Positions 26,685-36,113 of a stretch of 64,000 bases of DNA are shown here, one piece after another. The first letter of the stretch is position 1, and each line of letters opens with the position of its first letter. Made by a program: the position numbers and the translations under genes. Below the pieces are notes generated by a model, which made no database searches, had not been told where the DNA came from, and worked only from the letters and a program-made list of their open reading frames with translations. This DNA is from Nitrospira sp. (lineage in GTDB: Bacteria; Nitrospirota; Nitrospiria; Nitrospirales; Nitrospiraceae): assembly GCA_030123625.1 (NCBI GenBank), contig CP126121.1, positions 1,342,179 through 1,406,178 on the forward strand, in the 5' to 3' direction.

Positions 26685-26713
26685 ATCATAGTAATCGAAG
26701 CTACGCTTGTCAA
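26685..26713 (-). promoter_or_regulatory. Putative strong promoter of pgsA
   Basis: On the minus strand TTGACA (26708-26713), 17 nt and TATGAT (26685-26690) lie about 40 nt upstream of the pgsA ATG. It stands back to back with a plus-strand promoter at 26718-26747. Confidence 0.65.
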
Positions 26714-26717
26714 CGTG

Positions 26718-26747
26718 TTGCAGGTTGCATAAATCGCCTCCTATAAT
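26718..26747 (+). promoter_or_regulatory. Putative promoter of the small protein gene at 26794
   Basis: A perfect TATAAT (26742-26747) lies 18 nt after TTGCAG (26718-26723). The -35 is weak. The ATG at 26794 follows a GGAGG and an AGGA. Confidence 0.5.
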
Positions 26748-26793
26748 GAATTTATCGGGGTCGTCAACTGTTATTTCGGAGGAAATAGGAAGC

Positions 26794-27111
26794 ATGAGCA
26801 CATTGCCATTGATGTTCAAAAAAGAAGGATTGGTCGAGAAACACCAGCTTGAAGGGGTAGATCCGAGCGATCGATATTTCAACCGCACCATCTTGGTCAA
26901 TCGAATCCCATCGGGGTACTCGGCGAAAATCATGTATGAGGCATTCGTGGTTGAGAGTCGGTCACACTCTACCATTGCAGCTGCCGTAAAGGAGTTAGTG
27001 GATAAACTTCAAGAATCCGGGTTCACTCGCATGAGAACACGGACCAATTTCAAGGGGACACGCTATCTTGCCGAAAAAGAAACGTGGCTTGATCATCCAG
27101 ACCGGTCTTAA
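26794..27111 (+). CDS. Hypothetical small soluble protein
   Basis: This protein of 105 residues is not recognised. It is mixed alpha/beta with an amphipathic helix near STIAAAVKELVDKLQESG (about residues 58-75) followed by the basic segment FTRMRTRTNFKGTRYL. It has no signal peptide or membrane segment. The ATG at 26794 has a clear Shine-Dalgarno, and the longer frame upstream (26707) would include the promoter, so it is rejected. The promoter and ribosome site make it a likely real gene. An inverted-repeat element begins 80 nt downstream of its stop. Confidence 0.75.
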   Translation: MSTLPLMFKKEGLVEKHQLEGVDPSDRYFNRTILVNRIPSGYSAKIMYEAFVVESRSHSTIAAAVKELVDKLQESGFTRMRTRTNFKGTRYLAEKETWLDHPDRS

Positions 27112-27191
27112 CGGGCTGCGGAAAAGCCTAGCTGATGCCACAATCTGGCCGGAAGTTTCCGTTCGGTGCTAAACCTAAACCAGAATCGCTT

Positions 27192-27321
27192 CAGGATGCT
27201 CAAAAACGGCTACTGATCTCACCCGCCCACCCCTAGCCGGAGGAGCTGCTCTGTCCCGACTTGGTACGTTGAGCCTCTGACCGATGCGAGAACGCCGCTG
27301 GCGGACTTTTTCAGCATCCTG
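27192..27321. mobile_element. MITE-like inverted-repeat element, copy 1
   Basis: The ends are CAGGATGCTCAAAAA (27192-27206) and the complement of CAGGATGCTGAAAAA (27307-27321), a 14/15 match. The right half (from about 27267) shares the words GTTGAGCCTCTGA, GAGAACGC, CTGG and TTTTTCA with copies at 40869 (reversed) and 52604. The element carries no gene. Its right end directly precedes TTA, which forms the stop codon of the serine hydrolase gene on the minus strand. Confidence 0.65.
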
Positions 27322-28458
27322 TTAAATCGAGCCGATGAATTCCTGATACACCAGATCATGAATGGCTGGACGGAATTCCCTGATTGCTTCATTTCTACTC
27401 GAAGGATGTACACGATTCGAGAGCAGCACGACTTCCAATTTACGCACCGGATCAATCCAGACGGAAGTCCCCGTATAGCCGAGATGCCCAAACGATCGAG
27501 CTCCGAAATAGTGCCCTGCAGAGGACGACCCCGATGGAGTGTCCCATCCCAGCGCCCAACTAGAAGATCCGTCCGGTTTCTGTCGTCGTGTAAATTCCTG
27601 GACCATTGCCTGATCGAGGATCATCCCTCGACCGTGATAAGCTCGTAACCATTCTCCCGAGATAGCCAACACCGCATCGGCGGTCCCAAACAGCCCTGCA
27701 TGGCCGGCTTCGCCACCCAAAGCGGCGGCATTCTGATCATGCACCTCTCCACATAAGAGATGCCCTCGCCATTCATCAATCTCTGTCGAAGCCACCCCGC
27801 CGACCTCGCCATCGACACCATCAGAAAATGCACGGAGCCGTTCGGGCAGAATGAATCCGATCCGCGGTCCTCCCAGCGGACCCACGATGTGATTAAGAAA
27901 GTAGTCGCTCATCGATTGTCGGCTGCTTCGCTCAACGATAAGGCCGAGCAATATGAAACCGAGATCGCTGTAGAGGCTGCGAGTGCCCCGTTCATATACC
28001 GGAGCCTCTGACCGGATGAGACTGAGCATAGCCCGTTTGGCCTGTTCTCTTTCTTCAGCCGACGAAGGAATTGCTCCAATCGGACTTAGTCGTTCATAGA
28101 ATCCGCGCCAGCCCGGCAATCCAGACGAGTGCGTCAAGAGATGGCGAATCATCGCAGAGCCGATGGAGACATCGGCACATTCCGGAAGATGGTCGGCCAC
28201 ACGGTCATCAAGCCGACAACTGCCTTTCTGCATCAATAGAACGAGAGCCGTGACGGTTGCCAACGGTTTGGTCAACGAAGCCAGATCATAGATCGTGGAG
28301 ATACTGACCGGGGGGCCGGGAGGAACAGTCGAAAGATGACCGGCATGGAAGTGGGAAACCGGTCTGTCTCCGTACCGCACCGCCAATACAGCTCCCGGGA
28401 ACACCCCTTCGGTAACGGCTCGACCGAGTGCTGTTTGAATAACACCGGGATCAGACAT
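27322..28458 (-). CDS. Beta-lactamase/esterase family serine hydrolase
   Basis: The 378-residue protein has the class C/penicillin-binding serine hydrolase motifs: SLTK at 61-64, YSD at 163-165 (Tyr-x-Asn type position) and HLGYTGTS in place of the KTG box. Family members include esterases, D-amino-acid amidases and PBP4*-like proteins. No signal peptide is apparent, so a cytoplasmic role, perhaps in peptidoglycan recycling near the division cluster, is possible but unproven. The stop codon is supplied by an inverted-repeat element. Confidence 0.87.
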   Translation of the reverse strand: MSDPGVIQTALGRAVTEGVFPGAVLAVRYGDRPVSHFHAGHLSTVPPGPPVSISTIYDLASLTKPLATVTALVLLMQKGSCRLDDRVADHLPECADVSIGSAMIRHLLTHSSGLPGWRGFYERLSPIGAIPSSAEEREQAKRAMLSLIRSEAPVYERGTRSLYSDLGFILLGLIVERSSRQSMSDYFLNHIVGPLGGPRIGFILPERLRAFSDGVDGEVGGVASTEIDEWRGHLLCGEVHDQNAAALGGEAGHAGLFGTADAVLAISGEWLRAYHGRGMILDQAMVQEFTRRQKPDGSSSWALGWDTPSGSSSAGHYFGARSFGHLGYTGTSVWIDPVRKLEVVLLSNRVHPSSRNEAIREFRPAIHDLVYQEFIGSI

Positions 28459-28536
28459 CGAGATGATGATCGACGGAGGACACGCAGGACAAACGATCAG
28501 GCACTACGCAGCAGCGGCACCATCACCGAAAAACGG

Positions 28537-29049
28537 TCAACGGGTAGGGCTGGATTGCCCTTCCAGCTTTTCTTCCTGCAGGACGCCAGTATCTTGATAG
28601 ACTTCACTGGCTTCCACGTCCAACATCCGCTCGAAGGTATGAAGCGTCGCCCGCATCCGCTCAACCATGAGCAGCCGCTGTTTCTGCAGCACAGAGAGAT
28701 CCCGTTGTGTATTTCCCAGCTCGATTCGAGCTTGTCGGAACAGCTCGCCGGCTTTCAACTCCGCTTCTTTGACGATCAGCTCGGCATCGCGTTGCGCGCT
28801 TCGCTTGACATCCTCGGCCAAAGATTGAGCCGAGACCAACGTGGTAGACAAGGTCGCCTCTGTGCGTTTCAACTCCGAGATTTGCTGCTCAAGCGACGCA
28901 ATCCGGTCGCGCAATATGGCATTGTCACGGTTCAGAAATTCGACGGTTTGTGCAATCTCCTCTAAAAAGCGGTTGACCTCTTCACGGTCATAGCCACGAA
29001 GCTTGACTTGAAAGACCATCTGTTGAATGTCGAGCGGTGTGATCTTCAT
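28537..29049 (-). CDS. divIVA: DivIVA-domain cell-division/polarity protein
   Basis: The protein begins MKITPLDIQQMVFQVKLRGYD, the classical DivIVA N-terminus that binds curved membrane. It continues as a long coiled coil (about residues 25-150). The ATG at 29049 has a GGGG ribosome site 5 nt upstream and is preferred over a TTG at 29073. It is the last gene of the division cluster in transcription order, after yggT, as in Gram-positives and some other phyla. Confidence 0.92.
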   Translation of the reverse strand: MKITPLDIQQMVFQVKLRGYDREEVNRFLEEIAQTVEFLNRDNAILRDRIASLEQQISELKRTEATLSTTLVSAQSLAEDVKRSAQRDAELIVKEAELKAGELFRQARIELGNTQRDLSVLQKQRLLMVERMRATLHTFERMLDVEASEVYQDTGVLQEEKLEGQSSPTR

Positions 29050-29069
29050 GGCATCCCCCATTGGTTGAG

Positions 29070-29366
29070 TCAATTTATCCGTACCGCGAGGTCCTTAATC
29101 GACTGGACGACCGCAATTTGTAAAAACCAAATAGCCACGATGACGACCAACGGCGACAAATCTACGCCGATGCCCCAGCCCAATCGCCGTCTGATCGGAA
29201 CCAAGACCGGTTCAGTGGCACGAGTGAGGAATTGAACAATCGGATTCCACGGATCCGGATTCACCCAAGAAATCAGAGCCCGAGCGATGACGATCCAGCT
29301 GTAGAACGTCAGCGCATAGTCCAGTACCGTGGCGAAACCTAACAAGGCATTTCCTACCACAAACAT
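29070..29366 (-). CDS. yggT: YggT family membrane protein
   Basis: The small protein has two hydrophobic segments (about 2-28 and 72-92). A conserved loop between them contains ISWVNPDPWNPIVQFL and EPVLVPIRR, the YggT pattern. Its biochemical role is unknown; relatives are linked to osmotic tolerance and thylakoid organisation. The ATG at 29366 overlaps the proC stop (TGATG). Confidence 0.92.
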   Translation of the reverse strand: MFVVGNALLGFATVLDYALTFYSWIVIARALISWVNPDPWNPIVQFLTRATEPVLVPIRRRLGWGIGVDLSPLVVIVAIWFLQIAVVQSIKDLAVRIN

Positions 29367-30184
29367 CAATCCCCCAGTTCTTGAGAACGCCTCGCCGCAG
29401 CCTCAACGGCGTCGATCAGTACGCCCCGGAGGCCCCCTTGCTCCAGTCGATGCAAACCCGCAATCGTCGTTCCGCCAGGAGATGCGACTTGATCTTTAAG
29501 ACGAGCAGGATGGTCTCCGGTTTCCAAGACCATCCGTGCCGCCCCCAACACGGTCTGGGCTGCGAGAAGACTTGCCGTCTCCCGCGGCAAACCCATTTTG
29601 ACGCCGCCATCGACCATCGCTTCGATCATGAGAAAGACGTACGCCGGCCCGCTTCCGCTCAACCCGGTCACGGCATCCATGAACCGCTCGTCGACACGCA
29701 CAACCTTGCCGACCGATTCAAAGATCTGTCGCGCACATCTCATCTCGCTTTCCTCTACCCCAGGCCCGATCGCCAAGGCAGTCATCCCTTCACCGATCAT
29801 CGCCGGTGTATTCGGCATCGCGCGAATGATGCGAGCCTGGGGCCCGCACGCCTCAATCATTCGACCGAGCCGCACTCCCGCAACCACCGAGATCACGAGC
29901 CGTTTCGTCAGCACATCCCCGATCTCTTTGAGGACTTCGGCCATGACCTGAGGTTTCACGGCCAGTACGACGACGTCACTGGAGACCACTGCCTCATGAT
30001 TCGTGACGCCAATTTGAACGCCATACTGAGTCTTGAGATGATCGAGCCGAGCCGTATTTGGATCAGCGACGTGGATCTGTTCGGCTGTGTAGTTTCCTGC
30101 GGAAAGCACCCCATTGATCAAGGCCTCTGCCATCCGACCACCGCCTACAAACGAGAGCTTGTGTGCGAGCGTTGGATCAGACAT
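29366..30184 (-). CDS. proC: Pyrroline-5-carboxylate reductase
   Basis: The protein starts MSDPTLAHKLSFVGGGRMAEALI, with the NAD(P)-binding loop VGGGRMAEA. It has the family motif RAMPNTPAMIGEGMTA and the C-terminal signature TGLSGSGPAYVFLMIEAMVDGGVKMGL in shortened view (near residues 160-187). It makes proline in the last step of its synthesis. The chosen ATG at 30184 overlaps the end of yggS by 8 nt. An upstream codon at 30238 would add residues with no family counterpart. Confidence 0.95.
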   Translation of the reverse strand: MSDPTLAHKLSFVGGGRMAEALINGVLSAGNYTAEQIHVADPNTARLDHLKTQYGVQIGVTNHEAVVSSDVVVLAVKPQVMAEVLKEIGDVLTKRLVISVVAGVRLGRMIEACGPQARIIRAMPNTPAMIGEGMTALAIGPGVEESEMRCARQIFESVGKVVRVDERFMDAVTGLSGSGPAYVFLMIEAMVDGGVKMGLPRETASLLAAQTVLGAARMVLETGDHPARLKDQVASPGGTTIAGLHRLEQGGLRGVLIDAVEAAARRSQELGD

Positions 30185-30887
30185 GACGCGCTCCAAAGAC
30201 GGCGGTGCCGACACGCACCAGTGTCGCCCCTTCCTCAATGGCTATTTCATAGTCGTTCGACATTCCCATCGATAGTTCATCCATTCTCACAGTCGGTAAG
30301 TCTAAGGCCGAAATCTGCCGAGCGAGTTGATGGAGTTTACGAAAATACGGCCTCGCCGACTCCGAATCAGCAGTCGGGGGAGGGATCGCCATCAAACCTC
30401 TGATACAGATATGAGAGAGCTGCGCCATCATGGGCACCGATCGCAAAACGTCATCGGGATGGAATCCCGCCTTTGTCGGTTCCTTCCCGATATTCACTTC
30501 CAGCAAGACATTCTGCTGACGACCGGCCTCTCCCGCACGGCGATCGATTTCTTGCGCCAGGTCTAGACTATCCACCGAATGAATCAGATCGAATAGACCG
30601 ATCACGTTCCGTACCTTCCTTCGTTGCAGCTGTCCGATAAAATGCCAATGAACCGATGCCTGCGTGAAGGCGGCTATTTTAAGAAGCGCTTCCTGTACAC
30701 GATTTTCACCCAAGATGGACAAGCCGGCACGCACACCTTCCGCAATATGCTCGACGGTGACGGTCTTGGTCGCGGCCACCAATCGCACTGTACCGGCAGG
30801 ACGCCCGGCTTTTTCTTCCGCCGACCGGATTTTCGTGAGAACCGACTGAACATGTTCCGCTATCGTTTCTGGGATGAGCGGTTCCAT
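30177..30887 (-). CDS. yggS: PLP homeostasis protein YggS (COG0325)
   Basis: The alanine-racemase-like TIM-barrel protein has the PLP-binding Lys in LVAATKTV, then LGENRVQEAL, HFIGQLQRRK and the C-terminal SMGMSNDYEIAIEEGATLVRVG region. It binds pyridoxal phosphate and balances its level rather than catalysing a reaction. Two ATG codons (30917 and 30887) are in frame. The latter has GAGG at good spacing and is preferred. It is followed by proC, a very common pair. Confidence 0.94.
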   Translation of the reverse strand: MEPLIPETIAEHVQSVLTKIRSAEEKAGRPAGTVRLVAATKTVTVEHIAEGVRAGLSILGENRVQEALLKIAAFTQASVHWHFIGQLQRRKVRNVIGLFDLIHSVDSLDLAQEIDRRAGEAGRQQNVLLEVNIGKEPTKAGFHPDDVLRSVPMMAQLSHICIRGLMAIPPPTADSESARPYFRKLHQLARQISALDLPTVRMDELSMGMSNDYEIAIEEGATLVRVGTAVFGARHV

Positions 30888-30971
30888 CGTCCCCTCGCAC
30901 GAGTCGCGGCCGCTCATTCAGCGAACCGTCCTTATTCTAGCGGAAGAGCCTCAGAATTGGCAGAGTCTGAC

Positions 30972-31715
30972 TTATCCTCGTCTCATCGGCAACCCGATGG
31001 CGCTGACCATGGTGCCGTTGACCTTCCTCTCCCGCCGATAGGAGAAAAAGAGGTCTTCATGGCAAATTGTACAGAGGTTGACAGTCGTGATGGACTTTGG
31101 AGCCGCCCCAAAGGCTTGCGCCTGTTCTTTGACGAGCGCTTTCAAATTAAGATGCGCTTTTCCGTCTCCTCGCATTCGTACCACTTTGTTCCAATCCGGA
31201 AATTCCTGACACAGCCGATCGAGAACCGGCTCATCCACCTCATAGCAGCAAACCCCAGCGGATGGGCCGATACTGATCCGTACATGCTCCGGACACGAGC
31301 CAAAACGAGACTCCAACAGTGCCAACGTTTTGGGGACAATGCCGGCAACAGCTCCCCGCCAGCCGGCATGGACGGCGGCCACGACCCGACGTTTAGGATC
31401 ATGCATCAGTACGGGAACGCAATCCGCCGTCCGCACCGCCACCATAATTCCAGGTTGATCAGTGATCAAAGCATCCCAGCCGCCCACAAATCGGTCCGTC
31501 GAAGCCAAGGCACGGTCCACCACCAGCGCTTCCGTTCCATGGACTTGCTTCACTGAGAGCATCCATGAGGACAATGCCACCTCTGCGATCCCCATCTGCG
31601 GGATCCCCACTTCAAGGCCAAGACCCACGGCATGCCGACGGGTTCCGAAAAAATGACGGACCTGATTCCCGGCGTCCGCAAACGCCGGCACCGTAATGAC
31701 CGATACGCTTGTCAT
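30972..31715 (-). CDS. pgeF: Laccase-domain purine nucleoside phosphorylase (YfiH/PgeF)
   Basis: The 247-residue protein has the family motifs KQVHG, TADCVPVLM, AVHAGWRG, IGPSAGVCCYEV and CTICHEDLFFSYRR, which hold the Cys/His metal site. YfiH proteins cleave adenosine and inosine, and in E. coli correct misincorporated Ser in peptidoglycan precursors (PgeF). It lies just downstream of ftsZ, the usual position. Confidence 0.94.
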   Translation of the reverse strand: MTSVSVITVPAFADAGNQVRHFFGTRRHAVGLGLEVGIPQMGIAEVALSSWMLSVKQVHGTEALVVDRALASTDRFVGGWDALITDQPGIMVAVRTADCVPVLMHDPKRRVVAAVHAGWRGAVAGIVPKTLALLESRFGSCPEHVRISIGPSAGVCCYEVDEPVLDRLCQEFPDWNKVVRMRGDGKAHLNLKALVKEQAQAFGAAPKSITTVNLCTICHEDLFFSYRRERKVNGTMVSAIGLPMRRG

Positions 31716-31755
31716 ATCAAGATCAATACCCCATCACGTGAAAATATGCACGAGA

Positions 31756-32952
31756 TCAGTCTGTTTGTTTACGAAGAAATGTCGGCACATCCCATTCATC
31801 TTCGGCAGTCAACACCGCCCGGTCCATCGACTCCCGCGCATCGTTCATTCTTCTCAAAAAGGCGGGTCGATCGAGGTCTTTCATCGATCGCTCTACCGCC
31901 AATGACGAGCCCATGCCTGCCAACACGGATGGGACGGGCTTGACCGGTCGACTCACCCCCCTTTCAGCTCCGATCGTGGCTGCAGTTGAGTCCTCTTCTC
32001 GTTCAAACCCCGTTGCGATCACCGTAATGATAAGTTCTTCGCCCATGTCAGGGTTGATGACCTGCCCGACAATGATATTGGCTTCGGGATCGGCCGTTTG
32101 TTGGATGATCGAGGCGGCTTCTTCGATCTCATGCAGGGACATACTGGGGCCTCCGGTAATATTCAGGAGGACGCCCCGAGCCCCTTCGACACTTCCTTCC
32201 TCAAGAAGAGGACTGCACATGGCCTTTTGAGCCGCTTCGATCGCTCGATTCGGTCCATAGGAAACGCCCATGCCCATCACCGCTCGTCCGGTATGCGACA
32301 TCACGGTACGGACATCGGCAAAATCGACGTTCACATGGCCTGTAGTGGTAATGACGTCGGCAATGCCTTGGATAGCTTGCCGCAACACATCATCCGCGAC
32401 TTTGAACGCTTCGAGAAGCGGAGTCGATTTGTCGACGATTCCCAACAACCGCTGGTTCGGAATGATGAGCAGTGTATCGACGTGCCGACGCAAGTCGCGG
32501 ATTCCTTCCTCCGCGTGTTTGTTTCGCCGTTTGCCCTCATACTGAAACGGTTTCGTGACGACGCCTACCGTGAGAATACCCATTTCACGGGCGATGCTGG
32601 CCACAATTGGGGCGGCTCCGGTGCCGGTCCCTCCTCCCATTCCTGCCGTGACGAAGACCATATCGGCCCCTTCGAGACATTCTCGGATATGCTCTTTACT
32701 CTCAAGCGCGGCATCTCTACCGATCTCCGGTTTTGCCCCCGCCCCCAGCCCCCGGGTTCGTTCCGGCCCGAGTTGGATCTTGTACGGTGCCAACGACCGA
32801 TCAAGCGCCTGGAGGTCGGTGTTACTCGCGATAAAATCGACACGCGCGAGTCCGGAGGTGATCATCGTATTGATCGCATTGCACCCGCCCCCGCCGATTC
32901 CGATGACCTTGATGCGGACCGGCGACAGTAGATCTTCTTGAAATGAGAACAT
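31756..32952 (-). CDS. ftsZ: Cell-division protein FtsZ
   Basis: The 398-residue tubulin homologue has the GTP-binding [12 protein letters not shown] (105-115), the T7 region [11 protein letters not shown] and a conserved C-terminal peptide (DVPTFLRKQ) that binds FtsA. It polymerises into the Z ring at midcell. A C-terminal linker of about 50 residues is normal. It follows ftsA by 61 nt. Confidence 0.98.
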   Translation of the reverse strand: MFSFQEDLLSPVRIKVIGIGGGGCNAINTMITSGLARVDFIASNTDLQALDRSLAPYKIQLGPERTRGLGAGAKPEIGRDAALESKEHIRECLEGADMVFVTAGMGGGTGTGAAPIVASIAREMGILTVGVVTKPFQYEGKRRNKHAEEGIRDLRRHVDTLLIIPNQRLLGIVDKSTPLLEAFKVADDVLRQAIQGIADVITTTGHVNVDFADVRTVMSHTGRAVMGMGVSYGPNRAIEAAQKAMCSPLLEEGSVEGARGVLLNITGGPSMSLHEIEEAASIIQQTADPEANIIVGQVINPDMGEELIITVIATGFEREEDSTAATIGAERGVSRPVKPVPSVLAGMGSSLAVERSMKDLDRPAFLRRMNDARESMDRAVLTAEDEWDVPTFLRKQTD

Positions 32953-33013
32953 CGGGGCACCTCCTCACATCGCCTCGCACGGCGACCATCTGCCGCCCGC
33001 AAGGGTTTAAAGG

Positions 33014-34255
33014 TTAAAAGACCTCCAACACCCGCTTCGTCCACCTACGCATTTTGTCCCAGGTTCCTCCATTGCGAAGCCCGGCTGTTTCCAGTTCATC
33101 GACGTGTCGGCGGCCGTGTAACAAAAGACCGACTCCGGTCGAATGACTGGGATGGCCGACAATATCGCGCAATCCTCCCACACCGGCAGGTATGCCTCGG
33201 CGTGCCGGCAAGTCTAAAACCTTCTCAGCGGCATCGGGCATGCCGTCCAATAAGGACGTGCCGCCTGTAATCACGACACCGGCCCCCAGCATTCCTTCAT
33301 AGCCGGCGCGCACAATTTCTCTTCGGACAAGCTCAAACATCTCATCAACACGCGGCTCCAAGATCTCGGCAATATCCCGCCTGGAAAATGTCCGAGCCGG
33401 CCGATCTCCCACCGACGGCACTTCGACGATCTGATGTCCGGTCACCAATTCGGTCCGTGCAATGCCATGCTGAGTCTTGATTTTCTCAGCCTCGGTCTGT
33501 GAGGTGAGGAGGCCGATGGCCAAATCCTTCGTCAAATTTTGTCCGCCGATGGGGAGGACCGCTGAGTGCCGAATGCTGCCGTCCAGAAAAATAGCCAGGT
33601 CCGTCGTTCCTCCTCCCAGGTCCACCATCGCCACGCCGAGGTCGCGCTCTTCTTGACTCAACACCGCCTCGCTGGACGCCAACGGCTGGAGAATGATGTC
33701 CACAACATCGAGTCCCGCTCGATTCACACTCTTCACGATGTTCTGTGCAGAAGTCACCGCGCCGGTGATGACATGTACGTTGACTTCCAAACGATTACCC
33801 GACAGACCCAATGGTTCTCGGACTCCCTCCTGCCCGTCCACCATAAATTCTCTCGGTAACACATGGAGAATCCTGCGTTCATGGGGAATCACGGCGAGCG
33901 TACGAGCGCTTTCGATGGCCCGCTGAATATCCTCACGAGTCACCTCCGCCCGTTTCAGCGCCACCACCCCCTTGCAGTTTTCAGCAGAAATGTGACTGCC
34001 CGCAATGCCGGTGTAGACCGAGTTGATCTGGACCGCCGCCATCAACTCCGCTTCTTCGACCGCTTTCTTAATGGACTCGACGGTGCTTTCGATATCAACA
34101 ACGACTCCTTTACGTAAGCCGCGGGAAGGACACGATCCAACACCGATAATGCTGATTCCTCCGGTGTCGGCTATCTCCGCCACGATCGCACAAATCTTCG
34201 TGGTTCCGATGTCGAGTCCGACCAGAATTTGATCCCGCTTCGGCACCGCAATCAC
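33014..34255 (-). CDS. ftsA: Cell-division protein FtsA
   Basis: The 413-residue actin-like protein has the phosphate-binding LVGLDIGTTKI, AMVDLGGGTTDLAIF and the adenosine motif VVITGGTSLLDG. It ends in an amphipathic tail (KMRRWTKRVLEVF) that anchors it to the membrane. It links FtsZ to the membrane and the divisome. It starts at a GTG overlapping the ftsQ stop by 4 nt (GTGA). Confidence 0.97.
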   Translation of the reverse strand: MIAVPKRDQILVGLDIGTTKICAIVAEIADTGGISIIGVGSCPSRGLRKGVVVDIESTVESIKKAVEEAELMAAVQINSVYTGIAGSHISAENCKGVVALKRAEVTREDIQRAIESARTLAVIPHERRILHVLPREFMVDGQEGVREPLGLSGNRLEVNVHVITGAVTSAQNIVKSVNRAGLDVVDIILQPLASSEAVLSQEERDLGVAMVDLGGGTTDLAIFLDGSIRHSAVLPIGGQNLTKDLAIGLLTSQTEAEKIKTQHGIARTELVTGHQIVEVPSVGDRPARTFSRRDIAEILEPRVDEMFELVRREIVRAGYEGMLGAGVVITGGTSLLDGMPDAAEKVLDLPARRGIPAGVGGLRDIVGHPSHSTGVGLLLHGRRHVDELETAGLRNGGTWDKMRRWTKRVLEVF

Positions 34256-35109
34256 CCCCCTTCCCGTACGACGATTCGATTTCCGTACCGGAGGTCCACT
34301 TCGTTCGCTCTGCGTCCATGACCGTCAAAGTTCAGCGTTCTTAGCGGCGGTTTGACGCGTCGGAACCGTTCCCACTGTTCTTCCACCGCTTCTTCACCGA
34401 ACTGGAATCGCACTCCCTGTACGAGTGCAACAAGGTTCGATGGATTTTCCGCGTTCACTTGCAGCCGGCCTTCGAATGTTTGTCCGATCAATTTTGCAAG
34501 CTCGATGCCCGATGCGATGACCTTCCTCACCGATTCAGTCCCTTCCAACAGACCTTTGGAATCGATCCCCGTCACAAGAGGCAACGCGTCATCATCAGTC
34601 TGACCAAGCCTGGTAAGCACATGCCCCTCCGCGTCAGTCAGAAAATTTTGGGAATCGGCACGGATAACGGCGGCAGGTATTCGTTCGACGAGAGATATGC
34701 GTAACTCATGAAACGGCACACGGGTCACTTCGGCCTCTTTGATCCACGGATGGGATTCCAGCTCCTCCTTAATCACTCTCGTGGCGATATGGTGGAGCGC
34801 GGTACCAGGCTTCACCTTTGATAGATCGAGCACGTTCTGTTTATCGATGTGGTGAACGCCTTCAACCGTGATGGTCTTGACCGCCAGCAACATTTGGAGC
34901 GCAGGGCCGGAATATTTCACACCCATCACGGTGAGCCATGCCACGAGCACCATACCGGTCATCACACCGATCCATCGAGCAAGAGCCTTTCGCCTGGCTG
35001 TTTTTGTCCGGATGGCGTTCTTCGCCGCTCTCTCTCCTTGCGGATCCTTCCACTGATTTTTTCGTGGCCCGGCTGGAGGCGGTCGACGCTTTTTCCCCAG
35101 AAATCGCAT
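34252..35109 (-). CDS. ftsQ: Cell-division protein FtsQ
   Basis: The protein has a basic cytoplasmic N-terminus, one membrane segment (WIGVMTGMVLVAWLTVMGV, about residues 45-65) and a POTRA domain beginning ITVEGVHHIDKQNVLDL. The FtsQ beta domain follows. It connects to FtsL/FtsB in the divisome. The ATG at 35109 with GGAG 8 nt upstream is preferred to the GTG at 35118. It is coupled to ftsA and follows ddl. Confidence 0.93.
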   Translation of the reverse strand: MRFLGKKRRPPPAGPRKNQWKDPQGERAAKNAIRTKTARRKALARWIGVMTGMVLVAWLTVMGVKYSGPALQMLLAVKTITVEGVHHIDKQNVLDLSKVKPGTALHHIATRVIKEELESHPWIKEAEVTRVPFHELRISLVERIPAAVIRADSQNFLTDAEGHVLTRLGQTDDDALPLVTGIDSKGLLEGTESVRKVIASGIELAKLIGQTFEGRLQVNAENPSNLVALVQGVRFQFGEEAVEEQWERFRRVKPPLRTLNFDGHGRRANEVDLRYGNRIVVREGG

Positions 35110-35114
35110 CACAC

Positions 35115-36098
35115 TCACTCCGTTGGGACAACCCGCGCGAGGCGACTCGCACGATCGAGCGCCGACTTCAGAATCTGTTCAACTAAGTCGTCATACGCAA
35201 TTCCCACATGAGCGGCGGCCATAGGGAGAAGGCTCGTTTCTGTCATGCCGGGAACTGTATTGATTTCCAAGACATAGGGGCGACCTCTCGGAGTGATACG
35301 AAAATCCACTCGAGCGGCTCCCTCGCACCCCAACACCTCGTAGGTTCGCCTCGCCAACTCACCGATGTGGTGAACCACTTTGGCCGGTAGCGGAGCGGGA
35401 CAGAGATATTGCGTCCTGCCCTTCTGATATTTTGCTGCGAAGTCATAAAAACCATCGGACGCCACGATCTCGATGGCCGGCAGTACTTTTGGGCCTTCTG
35501 CCGCGGTACCCAGAATTGAAACGGTGGCTTCATGGCCGGGAATATAACTCTCCACCATCACCTCCGGATCATAGCGATGCGCCAGAGAAAGCGCCTCTTT
35601 CCATTGGCGGCCATGGCGTACGATTGTCACTCCGATCGTGGACCCCTGTGAAACCGGCTTGACGACGATCGGTAATGTTAATTTTGTTTGCCTTAAAACC
35701 TTCACCAATGATGGCCTCTCGCATTCCCGCACGACGGTTCCGGCAGGGAGCGGAATACCATGCGCGGCCAGTAACATTTTTGTGGCCGCCTTGTGCATTC
35801 CCACGGCACTCGCGCGTACACCTGAACCGGTGTAGGGAATCCCCATTGTCTCGAGAAATCCTTGAACGGCTCCGTCTTCACCGCCCGGTCCATGCAACGA
35901 GAGAAAGGCTATGGCGACTTTCTGATCCTCCAAATCTCGATGCAGACGATCGGTGACGTCGATAGCCACCGCGTCGTACCCTCGACGGATCAAAGCCTGA
36001 TAGACAGCCCGACCAGTCTTCAGCGAAATATCCCGTTCCGAAGATCGTCCTCCCATGAGCACGCCGATCCGGGCATGTGTCAGTCGGCCCATCGTCAT
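35115..36098 (-). CDS. ddl: D-alanine-D-alanine ligase
   Basis: The 327-residue ATP-grasp protein has GVLMGGRSSERDISL, SLHGPGGEDGAVQGF, KPVSQGSTIGVT and the metal-binding YVLEINTVPGMTETSLLP. It joins two D-Ala for peptidoglycan stem peptides. It stands between murB and ftsQ, as in many dcw clusters. Confidence 0.97.
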   Translation of the reverse strand: MTMGRLTHARIGVLMGGRSSERDISLKTGRAVYQALIRRGYDAVAIDVTDRLHRDLEDQKVAIAFLSLHGPGGEDGAVQGFLETMGIPYTGSGVRASAVGMHKAATKMLLAAHGIPLPAGTVVRECERPSLVKVLRQTKLTLPIVVKPVSQGSTIGVTIVRHGRQWKEALSLAHRYDPEVMVESYIPGHEATVSILGTAAEGPKVLPAIEIVASDGFYDFAAKYQKGRTQYLCPAPLPAKVVHHIGELARRTYEVLGCEGAARVDFRITPRGRPYVLEINTVPGMTETSLLPMAAAHVGIAYDDLVEQILKSALDRASRLARVVPTE

Positions 36099-36113
36099 GA
36101 CTATATCCTTTCG

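Noticed and set aside
29381-30403. A 340-residue open frame on the plus strand
   Set aside because: It is antisense to proC and yggS and has no family features or ribosome site.
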